A stretch of 64,000 nt of DNA, taken from the NCBI RefSeq assembly GCF_001660815.1, contig NZ_LYMI01000045.1, forward strand, positions 62,001 to 126,000, written 5' to 3'. Position 1 is the first letter of the stretch. Every line of letters starts with the position of its first letter. The DNA comes from Xanthomonas nasturtii. Lineage in GTDB: Bacteria > Pseudomonadota > Gammaproteobacteria > Xanthomonadales > Xanthomonadaceae. Both the position numbers and the translations under genes were made by a program. Shown one piece after another: positions 56,279 to 64,000 of the stretch. The notes below the pieces were generated by a model. It saw nothing but the letters and a program-made list of their open reading frames with translations, was not told the origin of the DNA and made no database searches.

Positions 56279-58603
56279 TTAGAACTTCACATCCAGGCTC
56301 ATGAAGTACTGCCGCGGCGCGCCGACCACCATGGTCTGGTTGTAGCCGTTCGGATCGGAGGCGACGTAGCCGTTGGTGCCGGTGCTGGCGAAGTAGCGCT
56401 TGTCGGTGAGGTTGTTGATGTTGAGGGCGAGCGCGACATTCTCGACCGGGCCCACGCGGCCGAAGTCGTAGCGTGCGCCTGCATTGAACAACCAGTACGA
56501 CGGCACCTGCGAATCGTTGAGGAAGGTGATGTAGCGCTTGTCGACGTACTTGCCGTCCAGATCCAGGCGCAGGTTGCCAAGCTGGTAGCTGGCACTGGAA
56601 GAGAACATCAACGCGGGGATGCCGACCACGTCCTTGCCGGCCGTGGCCACCACGCCGTTGTTGAGGTAATCGTCCTGATAGCGGGAGCGGTTCCATGACA
56701 GCGAGTTCAACCAGCTCAGGCCTTCGACCGGGCGCCACATCAGCGCCAGATCCGCACCGGCGCTGTGCACCGCGCCGACGTTGCTCAGGATCTGAGCGCA
56801 GGTCTGCACCGCGGTGCACGGCGAGGTGGTCAGCAGGCGGTTGGAGAACTTGGTGAAGTAGGCGTCGGCCGAGAGCTGAAACTGCTCGTCCTGCAGGCGG
56901 TAACCCATTTGCACGGTTTGCGACTGCTCCGGCTCCAGCGTGGAGCGGCTGCGGTCGAAGGCGGCCTGCGAGGTGGCGAACGGGGTGAAACCGAAGGCGG
57001 CGATGTTCTTGCTGTAGGACGCGTAGATGTCCTGGCGCTCGTCGAGTTTGTAGTTCACGCCCACCTGCGGCAGGAAGTTGTCTTCGGCACGGATGCGGCC
57101 CTGCGCCAGTGCGGTGGTCGGCACCAGCGATTGCGCACGCGTGGTGGTGTCCAGCGCCTTTGCGCCGTAGTTCAGCGTCAGCCGGTCATCGAGCAGGCGC
57201 ACGGTGTCCTGCAGGTACAGCATGCGGGTCTGGGTGGTGTAGCGCTGCTGGAAATCGCGGCGGAACGGGGTCTGTGCTTCGTAGATGTTGTACAGCGAGG
57301 TATAGCCCTCGTTGCCAAGCGCGAAGTAATTGCGGCCCTGCGTGGTGTGCGCGTTTTCCGCCCATGCACCGACTTCCAGATCGTGATTGCCCCACGACCA
57401 CTTCAAGGCGCTGGTGCCGCCGAAACGGTCCAGACCATAGTCGGTGGTGCGCAGCGACACCGGAATCTGCGCCGAGGTGACCACGTACGGCGTCACCCAC
57501 TGCCCTTCGCCGCGATTGGCGCGGTAGTAGCCGGTGGCATCGAGCGTGGCGCCACCGAACACGAAGGTGCCGGACAGGCCGGCGAGATTGTCGCGACGCA
57601 GGCCACCGCCGGCGTAGTAGCTGGCATCGAGCCAGCTGTAATCGCTGGGCAGCCCGGCCAGCGATTGCGGGTAACCGTTGGCCACGCCGCTGGTGGCGCC
57701 GGTGTTTTGATATGCACGCGCCATCTGCACGGCGGTGGACCAGTCCGGCTGCAGATAATCGTAGTCCCAGCCCAGCGCACGCTGGCTGGTCAACGACAGA
57801 TCCATGTAGTCGTATTCCTTGCGCCGCGAGGTGTCCAGAAACAGGCTCAGCCGGTTGCCGTCGCCCCATTGGTACACGGTCTTGAGGTTGGCCTGTTCGG
57901 AAGTCTGGTCGCCGAAGCCCTTCCATTTGTCGGTGCTGGCATTGGCGTAGGACAGGTACGCCGACAAGCCGTTGCGGTCGCCGGTGTCGGCACGCACGAA
58001 GGTACGGCGCGTCGCATCGCTGCCCACCGTCTGCACCAGCCGCGCGCCCGGCGTGGTCTGCGGATCGGCCGAATAGAACTGCAGGGTGCCGCCGAGATTG
58101 GTGTTGGACGCAGTACCGAGCGCGCCGGCGCCTTGCGCGATTTCCACCGAACCAAGGTTTTCCGAAATGATGGCGCGGGTGATGTGCAGGCCGTTGGTGA
58201 CGCCGTAACTCATGTTGCCCAGAGGGATGCCGTCGAGCGTGTAGCCCAGACGGCTCTGATCGAAGCCGTGCAGGGTGACCTGCGTGGACCATTCGTAGGT
58301 GCCGAACGGATCGGCGGACTGGAACTGCACGCCGGGCAGTTTTTCGACGGCCTTGAAGGCGCTGCTGCCCGGTGTGAGTTGTTCGATGTCCTGGCGGCTG
58401 ATGCGCTGCACCTGCCGCGTGCTGCCCTGCGAGACCACGTTGATGGCATCCAGCTGCGTTGCATTGCCTGCAGCATCGGCCGGCGTTGCCGGTGCGTCGG
58501 CCACGCTGGCGGCCACCGGGTCGGCGGCCTGCGCCATGACGGGAAGCAGCGCGGCCAAGGCGAGCGCCAGCGGAGTGACATCAAAACGACGAGCGGAAGT
58601 CAT
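56279..58603 (-). CDS. TonB-dependent receptor
   Basis: Outer-membrane active transporter, 774 residues from the ATG at 58603, which gives a clear signal peptide (LALALAALLPVMAQAADP). The plug domain (about 70-190) shows ISRQDIEQLTPGSSAFKAVEKLPGV in part and the GFDQSRLGYTLDGIPLG block. The barrel follows and ends MSLDVKF with terminal Phe. The substrate is unknown. It is divergent from a phospholipase C gene, and its upstream region contains a Pho-box-like sequence facing it, so uptake of a phosphate-containing compound under phosphate shortage is a reasonable guess. Confidence 0.92.
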   Translation of the reverse strand: MTSARRFDVTPLALALAALLPVMAQAADPVAASVADAPATPADAAGNATQLDAINVVSQGSTRQVQRISRQDIEQLTPGSSAFKAVEKLPGVQFQSADPFGTYEWSTQVTLHGFDQSRLGYTLDGIPLGNMSYGVTNGLHITRAIISENLGSVEIAQGAGALGTASNTNLGGTLQFYSADPQTTPGARLVQTVGSDATRRTFVRADTGDRNGLSAYLSYANASTDKWKGFGDQTSEQANLKTVYQWGDGNRLSLFLDTSRRKEYDYMDLSLTSQRALGWDYDYLQPDWSTAVQMARAYQNTGATSGVANGYPQSLAGLPSDYSWLDASYYAGGGLRRDNLAGLSGTFVFGGATLDATGYYRANRGEGQWVTPYVVTSAQIPVSLRTTDYGLDRFGGTSALKWSWGNHDLEVGAWAENAHTTQGRNYFALGNEGYTSLYNIYEAQTPFRRDFQQRYTTQTRMLYLQDTVRLLDDRLTLNYGAKALDTTTRAQSLVPTTALAQGRIRAEDNFLPQVGVNYKLDERQDIYASYSKNIAAFGFTPFATSQAAFDRSRSTLEPEQSQTVQMGYRLQDEQFQLSADAYFTKFSNRLLTTSPCTAVQTCAQILSNVGAVHSAGADLALMWRPVEGLSWLNSLSWNRSRYQDDYLNNGVVATAGKDVVGIPALMFSSSASYQLGNLRLDLDGKYVDKRYITFLNDSQVPSYWLFNAGARYDFGRVGPVENVALALNINNLTDKRYFASTGTNGYVASDPNGYNQTMVVGAPRQYFMSLDVKF

Positions 58604-58684
58604 GGGGGAATCCTGTTCGAGCGCGGCGGAGGGCGGACGCGCGGTGCAACACCGGCGTTTCGCGACGCAGGGTGTCAACGGCTC

Positions 58685-58702
58685 ATGAAACATTGATGAC
58701 GG
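58685..58702 (-). promoter_or_regulatory. Pho-box-like site facing the TonB receptor gene
   Basis: On the minus strand: CCGTCAT, CAAT, GTTTCAT, i.e. two 7-base words with a 4-base spacer as in the PhoB site (CTGTCAT repeated). Six of seven and five of seven positions match. The region ten bases downstream (CACCCT) is a poor -10 box. Confidence 0.45.
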
Positions 58703-58705
58703 TGG

Positions 58706-58739
58706 CTGTCGCAAAACTGTCGTGCTTGCCCGCTATACA
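58706..58739 (+). promoter_or_regulatory. Pho-box-like promoter of the phospholipase C gene
   Basis: CTGTCGC (58706-58712), AAAA, CTGTCGT (58717-58723), then ten bases, then TATACA (58734-58739). This is the geometry of PhoB-activated promoters, in which the Pho box takes the place of the -35 region and ends 10 bases before the -10. The predicted transcript would start about 45 bases before the ATG. Confidence 0.65.
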
Positions 58740-58796
58740 CGTGCTCTGCAGCCGCATCGCGCGCTGCATTGCATAGGCTTCGCCAGGATTTTGGTC

Positions 58797-60890
58797 ATGA
58801 CGTCATCTGCTTCGCGCCGCGATTTCCTCAATCGGGTTGCTGCACTCACTGCGGCGGGGGCGCTGCCTTCGTCGATCGGGCGCGCGCTGGCGCTGCCGGC
58901 CAATTCGCGCACCGGCACATTGCGCGACATCGCGCATGTGGTGATCCTGATGCAGGAAAATCGCTCGTTCGATCATTACTTCGGCGCACTGCGTGGCGTG
59001 CGCGGATTCGGCGACCCGCATGCGTTGCAACTGCGCGACGGCAACCCGGTCTGGAGCCAGCCTGCGGCCGATGGACGGCGCCTGTTGCCGTTCGCCTTCG
59101 ATTCGCAAACCACCTGCGCGCCGCTGATCAAGAGCCTGGATCACTCCTGGAAAGCCGGCCACGGGCAGGACCCGGCACGCTGGGCCGAATACGACGCCTG
59201 GGTGCCGTACAAGGGCGAGCTGACGATGGGGTATTTCCAGCGTCAGGACATCCCGTACTACCACGCGCTCGCCGACGCCTTCACCATTTGCGATGGCTAT
59301 TTCTGCTCGATGCACGGGCCGACCAATCCCAACCGCATGTACCTGTTCACCGGCACCAGCGGCCTGAGCGTGGGTGACCTGCGCGCACAGGTGGCCGACA
59401 ACGCCGACGATGGCAACTGGACCGCCGACATGGCGCGCGACAAGCCCGGTTACGCGGCGATGGGCTGGACCACGTATGCGCAGCGGCTACAGGCCGCCGG
59501 CATCGATTGGCGCGTGTACCAGGAATACGACAACTTCGGCTGCAACTCGCTGGCATATTTTGCGCACTACCGGGGGCTCGACCGCGCCGACGAGCGCTAT
59601 CGGCGCGCACGTGCCTGCGTGCCCGGGTCCACCGCAGAAAATGCAGCACACACCCAGGCCGATCACCTGATTGCGGCCATTGCAGCCGATGTGCAGGCCA
59701 AGCGCCTGCCGCAGGTGTCGTGGATCATTCCGCCCACCGCGTATTGCGAACATCCCGAAGCGCCGCCGGCCTATGGCGAATCGCTGGTGGCGCGTTTGAT
59801 CGACGCGCTGACCTCCAATCCGGAGGTGTGGGCCAAGACTGCATTGATCATCAATTACGACGAGAACGACGGCTTCTTCGATCATGTGCCCGCACCGCTG
59901 CCGGCGCTGGACGCACGCATGGGGCGCAGCAATGTCGATGTGCGCGGTGAGTCGTACAATGGTGTGCCGGTCGGCCTTGGAATCCGCGTGCCGATGTTGG
60001 TGATCTCTCCGTGGACGCGGGGCGGCTGGGTCAATTCGCAGGTGTTCGACCATACCTCGGTGCTGCGCCTGCTGGAGCGTCGCTTCGGTGTGGCCGAGCC
60101 GAATATCAGCCCATGGCGACGTGCGGTCAGCGGCGATCTCACCAGCGTGTTCGACTTCCGCAAGCCGGACGACTCGGCGTTGAGCGCGTTGCCATCGGTC
60201 GACGACTACCGCGCACGCACGGCCGCCGTACGCGATAAACCGCTGCCGGTTGCACCCACCGCCGCAACGATGCCGAAACAGGAACCGGGGCAACGTCCCG
60301 CGCGCGCATTGCCATATGCGTTGCAAGTGCATGCACGGGTGCGCGACAACACCGGTGTGCAGCTGCAGTTCGTCAACAGCGGTGCGGCTGCAGCGGCGTT
60401 CAACGTCTACAGCAGCGCTGCCAGTGGCGGCCCGTGGTATTACACGGTGCTGCCCGGCACGCAGTTGGACGATGTGCCGGTTGGGGCAATGCACAACGGC
60501 AAGTACAACGTGCGCGTGCACGGACCAAACGGCTTCCTGCGCGAATTCGCAGGCGAGGTTTCATCGACCTCCGCTCCATCGGCAGCGCCCTGGGTAGACG
60601 CGCGGCAGGATGGCGACGTCTTGGTGCTGGACATCGGCAATGCCGGGCAGCACGCCTGCACGGTGCAGCTGCGTGCGCTGGGCTATGCAGACCCAACCGC
60701 ACGTTCGTTGCAGCTGGCCGCAGGTCAGCGCGAAACCATTCGCCTGGCGCTCGCTGCGAGCGATCACTGGTACGACCTTGTCGTGGAGCAACCGGGCAGC
60801 GCCTTCCGCCGCCGGCTGGCCGGGCATCTGGAAACCGGCAGGCCCAGCCGCAGCGACCCCGCATTCGGCCGCGTTCAAGCTGGCGCTTAG
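58797..60890 (+). CDS. Phosphocholine-specific phospholipase C, Tat-exported
   Basis: Phosphoesterase-family enzyme, 697 residues. It starts with a twin-arginine signal (SRRDFLNRVAALTAAG, Arg7-Arg8), as usual for this family. The catalytic-domain opening is LMQENRSFDHYFGALRGV (about 52-69), with later metal or active-site segments FCSMHGPTNPNRMYLFTGT, NYDENDGFFDHVPAP and VFDHTSVLRLLERRFG. Two C-terminal repeats of the PLC-specific domain (about 500-690) follow. It most resembles the Pseudomonas PlcN/PlcH type; split between phospholipase and acid phosphatase annotation varies. A Pho-box promoter precedes it and the S46 peptidase follows. Likely role: releasing phosphate from lipids outside the cell. 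Confidence 0.9.
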   Translation: MTSSASRRDFLNRVAALTAAGALPSSIGRALALPANSRTGTLRDIAHVVILMQENRSFDHYFGALRGVRGFGDPHALQLRDGNPVWSQPAADGRRLLPFAFDSQTTCAPLIKSLDHSWKAGHGQDPARWAEYDAWVPYKGELTMGYFQRQDIPYYHALADAFTICDGYFCSMHGPTNPNRMYLFTGTSGLSVGDLRAQVADNADDGNWTADMARDKPGYAAMGWTTYAQRLQAAGIDWRVYQEYDNFGCNSLAYFAHYRGLDRADERYRRARACVPGSTAENAAHTQADHLIAAIAADVQAKRLPQVSWIIPPTAYCEHPEAPPAYGESLVARLIDALTSNPEVWAKTALIINYDENDGFFDHVPAPLPALDARMGRSNVDVRGESYNGVPVGLGIRVPMLVISPWTRGGWVNSQVFDHTSVLRLLERRFGVAEPNISPWRRAVSGDLTSVFDFRKPDDSALSALPSVDDYRARTAAVRDKPLPVAPTAATMPKQEPGQRPARALPYALQVHARVRDNTGVQLQFVNSGAAAAAFNVYSSAASGGPWYYTVLPGTQLDDVPVGAMHNGKYNVRVHGPNGFLREFAGEVSSTSAPSAAPWVDARQDGDVLVLDIGNAGQHACTVQLRALGYADPTARSLQLAAGQRETIRLALAASDHWYDLVVEQPGSAFRRRLAGHLETGRPSRSDPAFGRVQAGA

Positions 60891-61041
60891 CTGCCGCTGC
60901 GACACAGGCCGCCAGGCCGCCGCATGCCGCACGGCGACACGCCCGCTTACCGACAGCAGCGGGTGCCGACCCTGCCATCAGTCATGGCGTGCGTCGCCGA
61001 CGTCAGCGTTACACTCTAACGAAATGACTCTGGGGCTATCG

Positions 61042-63201
61042 ATGCGTCCGAACCTGTTTGCTGTTTCCATCCTGGCCACGCTGGCCGTTGCCGCATCTGC
61101 GCAGGCTGGCGAGGGAATGTGGGTTCCACAACAACTGCCGGAAATTGCCGGGCCACTCCAGCAAGCCGGCTTGCGTCTTTCGCCGCAGCAACTGGCCGAC
61201 CTGACCGGCGATCCGATGGGCGCCGTGGTCGCGCTGGGTGGCTGTACCGCCAGCTTCGTGTCACCGCAGGGGTTGGTCGTCACCAATCACCACTGTGCCT
61301 ATGGCGCGATCCAGCTCAACTCCACCGCGCAAAAGAATCTGATCAAGGACGGGTTCAACGCTGCACGCCCTGCAGACGAGCTCAGCGCAGGCCCAAGTGC
61401 GCGTATCTACGTGCTCGACGCCATTACCGACGTCACAGCGCCGGCCAAGGCGGCGATGGCCACTGCCGGAGACGATGCGCTCAAGCGCACGCTGGCACTT
61501 GAGGATTTCAGCAAGCAACAGATCGCCGCCTGCGAAGCGCAGCCGGGTTACCGCTGCCAGTTCTTCAGTTTTGCCGGTGGCAACGCCTATCGGTTGTTCA
61601 AAAGTCTGGAGATCAAGGATGTGCGCCTGGCCTATGCACCGCCCGGTAGCGTGGGCAAGTTCGGCGGCGACATCGACAACTGGATGTGGCCGCGGCACAC
61701 CGGCGATTTCTCGTTTTATCGCGCCTACGTCGGCAAGGACGGCAAGCCCGCCGCCTATGCCAAGGACAATGTGCCGTACCAGCCCAGGCACTTCCTGAAG
61801 TTTGCCGACCAGCCGCTGGGCGCCGGCGACTTCGTGATGGTGGCCGGCTATCCGTACAAGACCAACCGTTATGCACTGGCAGCCGAATTCGACAACACCG
61901 CCAGCTGGACCTACCCGGTGGTCGGCCAGCAGATCAAGGACGTGATCGGCCTGATCGAACAGGCCGGCAAGCAAGATCCCGACATCCAGGTGAAATACGC
62001 CAGCACCGTGGCCAGCTTCAATAACTCCGCCAAGAACTTCGACGGGCAACTGGAAGGCTTCAAGCGCATTGGCGCGCAGGCCACCAAGCAGGCCGACGAA
62101 GCGGCGGTGCTGGCCTGGCTCAAGGGGCGGGGTGCAAGCGGGCGCAACGCGCTTGCGGCGCACGACACCTTGGTCAAACTGCTCAAAAACAGCCAAGCCA
62201 CCCAGCAGCGCGATTTCGTGCTGCGCCAGTTCGACTCCACCGGTACGGTGGGTGCAGCGGTGACGCTGTACCGGCTGGCGCTGGAGCGTGCCAAGCCCGA
62301 TGCGCAACGCGAATCCGGTTACCAGGACCGCGACCTGCCAACCATCGAAGCGGCGATGAAGCAGATGGAGCGCCGCTACGTGCCGGCCATGGATCGTCAA
62401 CTTCAACAGTATTGGCTCAGCCAGTATCTGAAGCTGCCGGCCAACCAGCGCATCGCTGCGCTGGACCAGTGGTTGGGTGGCGGCGATGCGGCCGCCGTGC
62501 AGGCCGCCTTGGGCAAGCTCGAAGGCACTGCGTTGGGCAGCACCGACGTGCGGCTGAAGTGGCTCGCTGCCGACCGGGCCGCCTTCGAAGCCAGCACCGA
62601 TCCGGCGATTCGGTACGCCGTGGCGGTGACCCCAACGCTGTTGCAGATCGAGCGCGAGGACAAGCTGCACACTGGCGAGCAGCTGAAGGCGCGGCCGGTG
62701 TATCTGCAAGCCCTGGCCGACTACCGGAGGAGCAAGGGCGAATCGGTCTATCCGGACGCCAACTTCTCGCTGCGCATCACCTTCGGCAACGTCAAGGGCT
62801 ACACCCCCAAGGATGGCGTGGCCTATACGCCATTCACCACGCTGGAAGGGGTCGCCGCCAAGGAAACCGGCGCCGAACCGTTCGATTCGCCCACGTCCCT
62901 GCTGGATGCGGTCAAGGCCAAGCGCTATGCCGGCCTGGAGGACAAGCGCCTGGGTTCGGTACCGGTCAACTTCCTCTCGGATCTGGACATTACCGGCGGC
63001 AACTCCGGTTCGCCGGTGATGGACGCGCAAGGCAAGCTGGTCGGTCTGGCGTTCGACGGAAATTGGGAGTCGGTGAGCAGCAACTGGATCTTCGACCCGG
63101 CCATGACCCGCATGATTGCCGTGGACAGCCGTTATATGCGTTGGATCATGACCGAAGTCGCCCCGGCGCCGCAGCTGCTGAAGGAGCTCGGCGTGCGCTG
63201 A
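61042..63201 (+). CDS. S46 dipeptidyl peptidase, DPP7-like
   Basis: Serine exopeptidase of family S46, 719 residues. Signal peptide at 1-22 (LFAVSILATLAVAASAQA). The His region is TNHHC at 81-85 and the catalytic Ser655 lies in GGNSGS. The S1-pocket residue that separates DPP7 (Gly, hydrophobic P1) from DPP11 (Arg, acidic P1) is Gly673 here, in AFDGNW, so the DPP7 specificity is expected. It removes dipeptides from peptides in the periplasm or outside, feeding amino-acid use. ATG at 61042 fits the signal peptide; an ATG six codons earlier is possible. The region 60985-61020 may hold its promoter (TACACT at 61010-61015). Confidence 0.9.
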   Translation: MRPNLFAVSILATLAVAASAQAGEGMWVPQQLPEIAGPLQQAGLRLSPQQLADLTGDPMGAVVALGGCTASFVSPQGLVVTNHHCAYGAIQLNSTAQKNLIKDGFNAARPADELSAGPSARIYVLDAITDVTAPAKAAMATAGDDALKRTLALEDFSKQQIAACEAQPGYRCQFFSFAGGNAYRLFKSLEIKDVRLAYAPPGSVGKFGGDIDNWMWPRHTGDFSFYRAYVGKDGKPAAYAKDNVPYQPRHFLKFADQPLGAGDFVMVAGYPYKTNRYALAAEFDNTASWTYPVVGQQIKDVIGLIEQAGKQDPDIQVKYASTVASFNNSAKNFDGQLEGFKRIGAQATKQADEAAVLAWLKGRGASGRNALAAHDTLVKLLKNSQATQQRDFVLRQFDSTGTVGAAVTLYRLALERAKPDAQRESGYQDRDLPTIEAAMKQMERRYVPAMDRQLQQYWLSQYLKLPANQRIAALDQWLGGGDAAAVQAALGKLEGTALGSTDVRLKWLAADRAAFEASTDPAIRYAVAVTPTLLQIEREDKLHTGEQLKARPVYLQALADYRRSKGESVYPDANFSLRITFGNVKGYTPKDGVAYTPFTTLEGVAAKETGAEPFDSPTSLLDAVKAKRYAGLEDKRLGSVPVNFLSDLDITGGNSGSPVMDAQGKLVGLAFDGNWESVSSNWIFDPAMTRMIAVDSRYMRWIMTEVAPAPQLLKELGVR

Positions 63202-63291
63202 CGCGGCCGGCCGGCGGGGAGGCGGTAAGGGTTATCATGCGCTCCCGTTTCGCTGCGGCGACTCGGCCCCTCCCCAAGGAACTCCCAGCGC

Positions 63292-63936
63292 ATGCGCATC
63301 CTGCTTGCTCGTCACGGCGAGACGCCGTGGAACGCCGAAGGCCGTTACCAGGGCCAGATCGATATTCCGCTGTCGCCGGTGGGCGAAGGCCAGGCACGCG
63401 CGTTGGGCGAACGGCTGCACACGCTGCAGATCGACCGCGCAGTGGCATCGCCGCTGTCGCGCGCGCAGGCCACCGCCAAGGCTGCCTTGGGCGCTTCGCG
63501 CGAAGCGATACTCCAGACCGATGCCGACCTGCAGGAAATTGCGCACGGCGAATGGGAAGGCCTGCTGGCCAGCGAGATCAACGACAAGGATCCCGCACGT
63601 CTGCGCGCCTGGCGCGAAGAACCCGACACCGTGCTGATGCCCGGTGGCGAATCCTTGCGTCAGGTGCTGGACCGCAGCTGGCGCGGCCTGGCGCGTGCCG
63701 CCGATGGCCTGGGCGCCGACGACACCTTGCTGGTGGTGGCGCACGATGCAGTCAATCGCGTGATCCTGTGCAAGATTCTGGGCCTGCCGTTGTCCAAGCT
63801 GTGGACCTTCCGCCAGGCACCGACCACGCTCAACCTGCTCGAAGGTGAGGACGTGGATCATCTGGATGTGGTGCGCCTGAACGATTGCGCGCATCACACG
63901 CCGTTTTTCGGTGAAGCCAAGCATCGGGCGTTGTAG
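63292..63936 (+). CDS. Histidine phosphatase family protein
   Basis: Protein of 214 residues of the phosphoglycerate-mutase-like histidine phosphatase superfamily. The RHGE motif with phospho-accepting His8 is at residues 7-10 (LLARHGETPWNAEGRYQG). A second arm ends with VVAHDAVNRV, holding the second His. The middle has SPLSRAQATA and IAHGEWEGLL. It could be a phosphoglycerate mutase-like or a cobalamin-type (CobC) phosphatase; the sequence does not decide. Starts 90 bases after the S46 gene. Confidence 0.85.
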   Translation: MRILLARHGETPWNAEGRYQGQIDIPLSPVGEGQARALGERLHTLQIDRAVASPLSRAQATAKAALGASREAILQTDADLQEIAHGEWEGLLASEINDKDPARLRAWREEPDTVLMPGGESLRQVLDRSWRGLARAADGLGADDTLLVVAHDAVNRVILCKILGLPLSKLWTFRQAPTTLNLLEGEDVDHLDVVRLNDCAHHTPFFGEAKHRAL

Positions 63937-64000
63937 CAGTCACGGGTAGGTGTGGCGCACAAGGAAGGACTGTGTCTACTTTTGCCGGGTGTCCAACGAA
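63937..64000. other. Window end, no feature
   Basis: The last 64 bases after the phosphatase gene show no recognisable feature; a following gene would lie outside. Confidence 0.5.

Overview
The window reads as a high-GC gammaproteobacterial chromosome of the Xanthomonadaceae, most likely Xanthomonas. The evidence is the wording of the ribosomal proteins, the 1405-residue RpoC, type II DAHP synthase, cytosolic-type malate dehydrogenase, TonB-dependent receptors, an S46 peptidase and Xanthomonas-style GC-rich intergenic repeats. I cannot name the species. No prophage, CRISPR array, rRNA or tRNA gene was recognised, and I saw no insertion sequence.

Region 1 (1-27.5 kb) is the transcription/translation core, all on the plus strand: rpoB (5' end outside the window), rpoC, rpsL-rpsG-fusA-tuf (str), rpsJ to rpsQ (S10), rplN to secY (spc) and rpsM to rplQ (alpha). 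Gene order is the classical one. However, several spacers are long and carry strong hairpins, terminator-like stems or promoter-like boxes (rpoB/rpoC, rpsG/fusA, tuf/rpsJ, rpsN/rpsH, rplF/rplR, rplR/rpsE, secY/rpsM, rpoA/rplQ). rpmJ is not in its usual place after secY. The rpsL and rpsJ promoters share a -10 box followed at the same distance by a stem-loop at the predicted mRNA 5' end; a third, partial copy precedes rpsH.

Region 2 (27.5-44.7 kb) is mixed: dsbB, a decayed TonB-dependent receptor, a type II DAHP synthase, an MscS-type channel, a lipoprotein amidase, a DUF2127 membrane protein, typA/bipA, a cyclophilin, malate dehydrogenase, a beta-class glutathione S-transferase, a small SleB-like cell-wall hydrolase, a gene-poor stretch of about 1.5 kb with a short transporter remnant, 2,4-dienoyl-CoA reductase (fadH) and a zinc-type alcohol dehydrogenase.

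Region 3 (44.7-64 kb) holds an OmpA-family porin, a small secreted protein, an RsuA-family pseudouridine synthase that overlaps a convergent HNH nuclease gene, kbl, the sulfate uptake operon sbp-cysT-cysW-cysA, a TorF-type porin, tdh, a TonB-dependent receptor divergent from a Tat-exported phospholipase C, an S46 dipeptidyl peptidase and a histidine phosphatase. kbl and tdh together make the threonine-to-glycine pathway but are separated here by the sulfate operon.

I did not find a clearly new system. The most promising observations are a pair of divergent Pho-box-like sites between the TonB receptor and the phospholipase C genes, the shared promoter plus 5' stem-loop module of the ribosomal operons, and the hairpin-rich segmentation of the ribosomal cluster.
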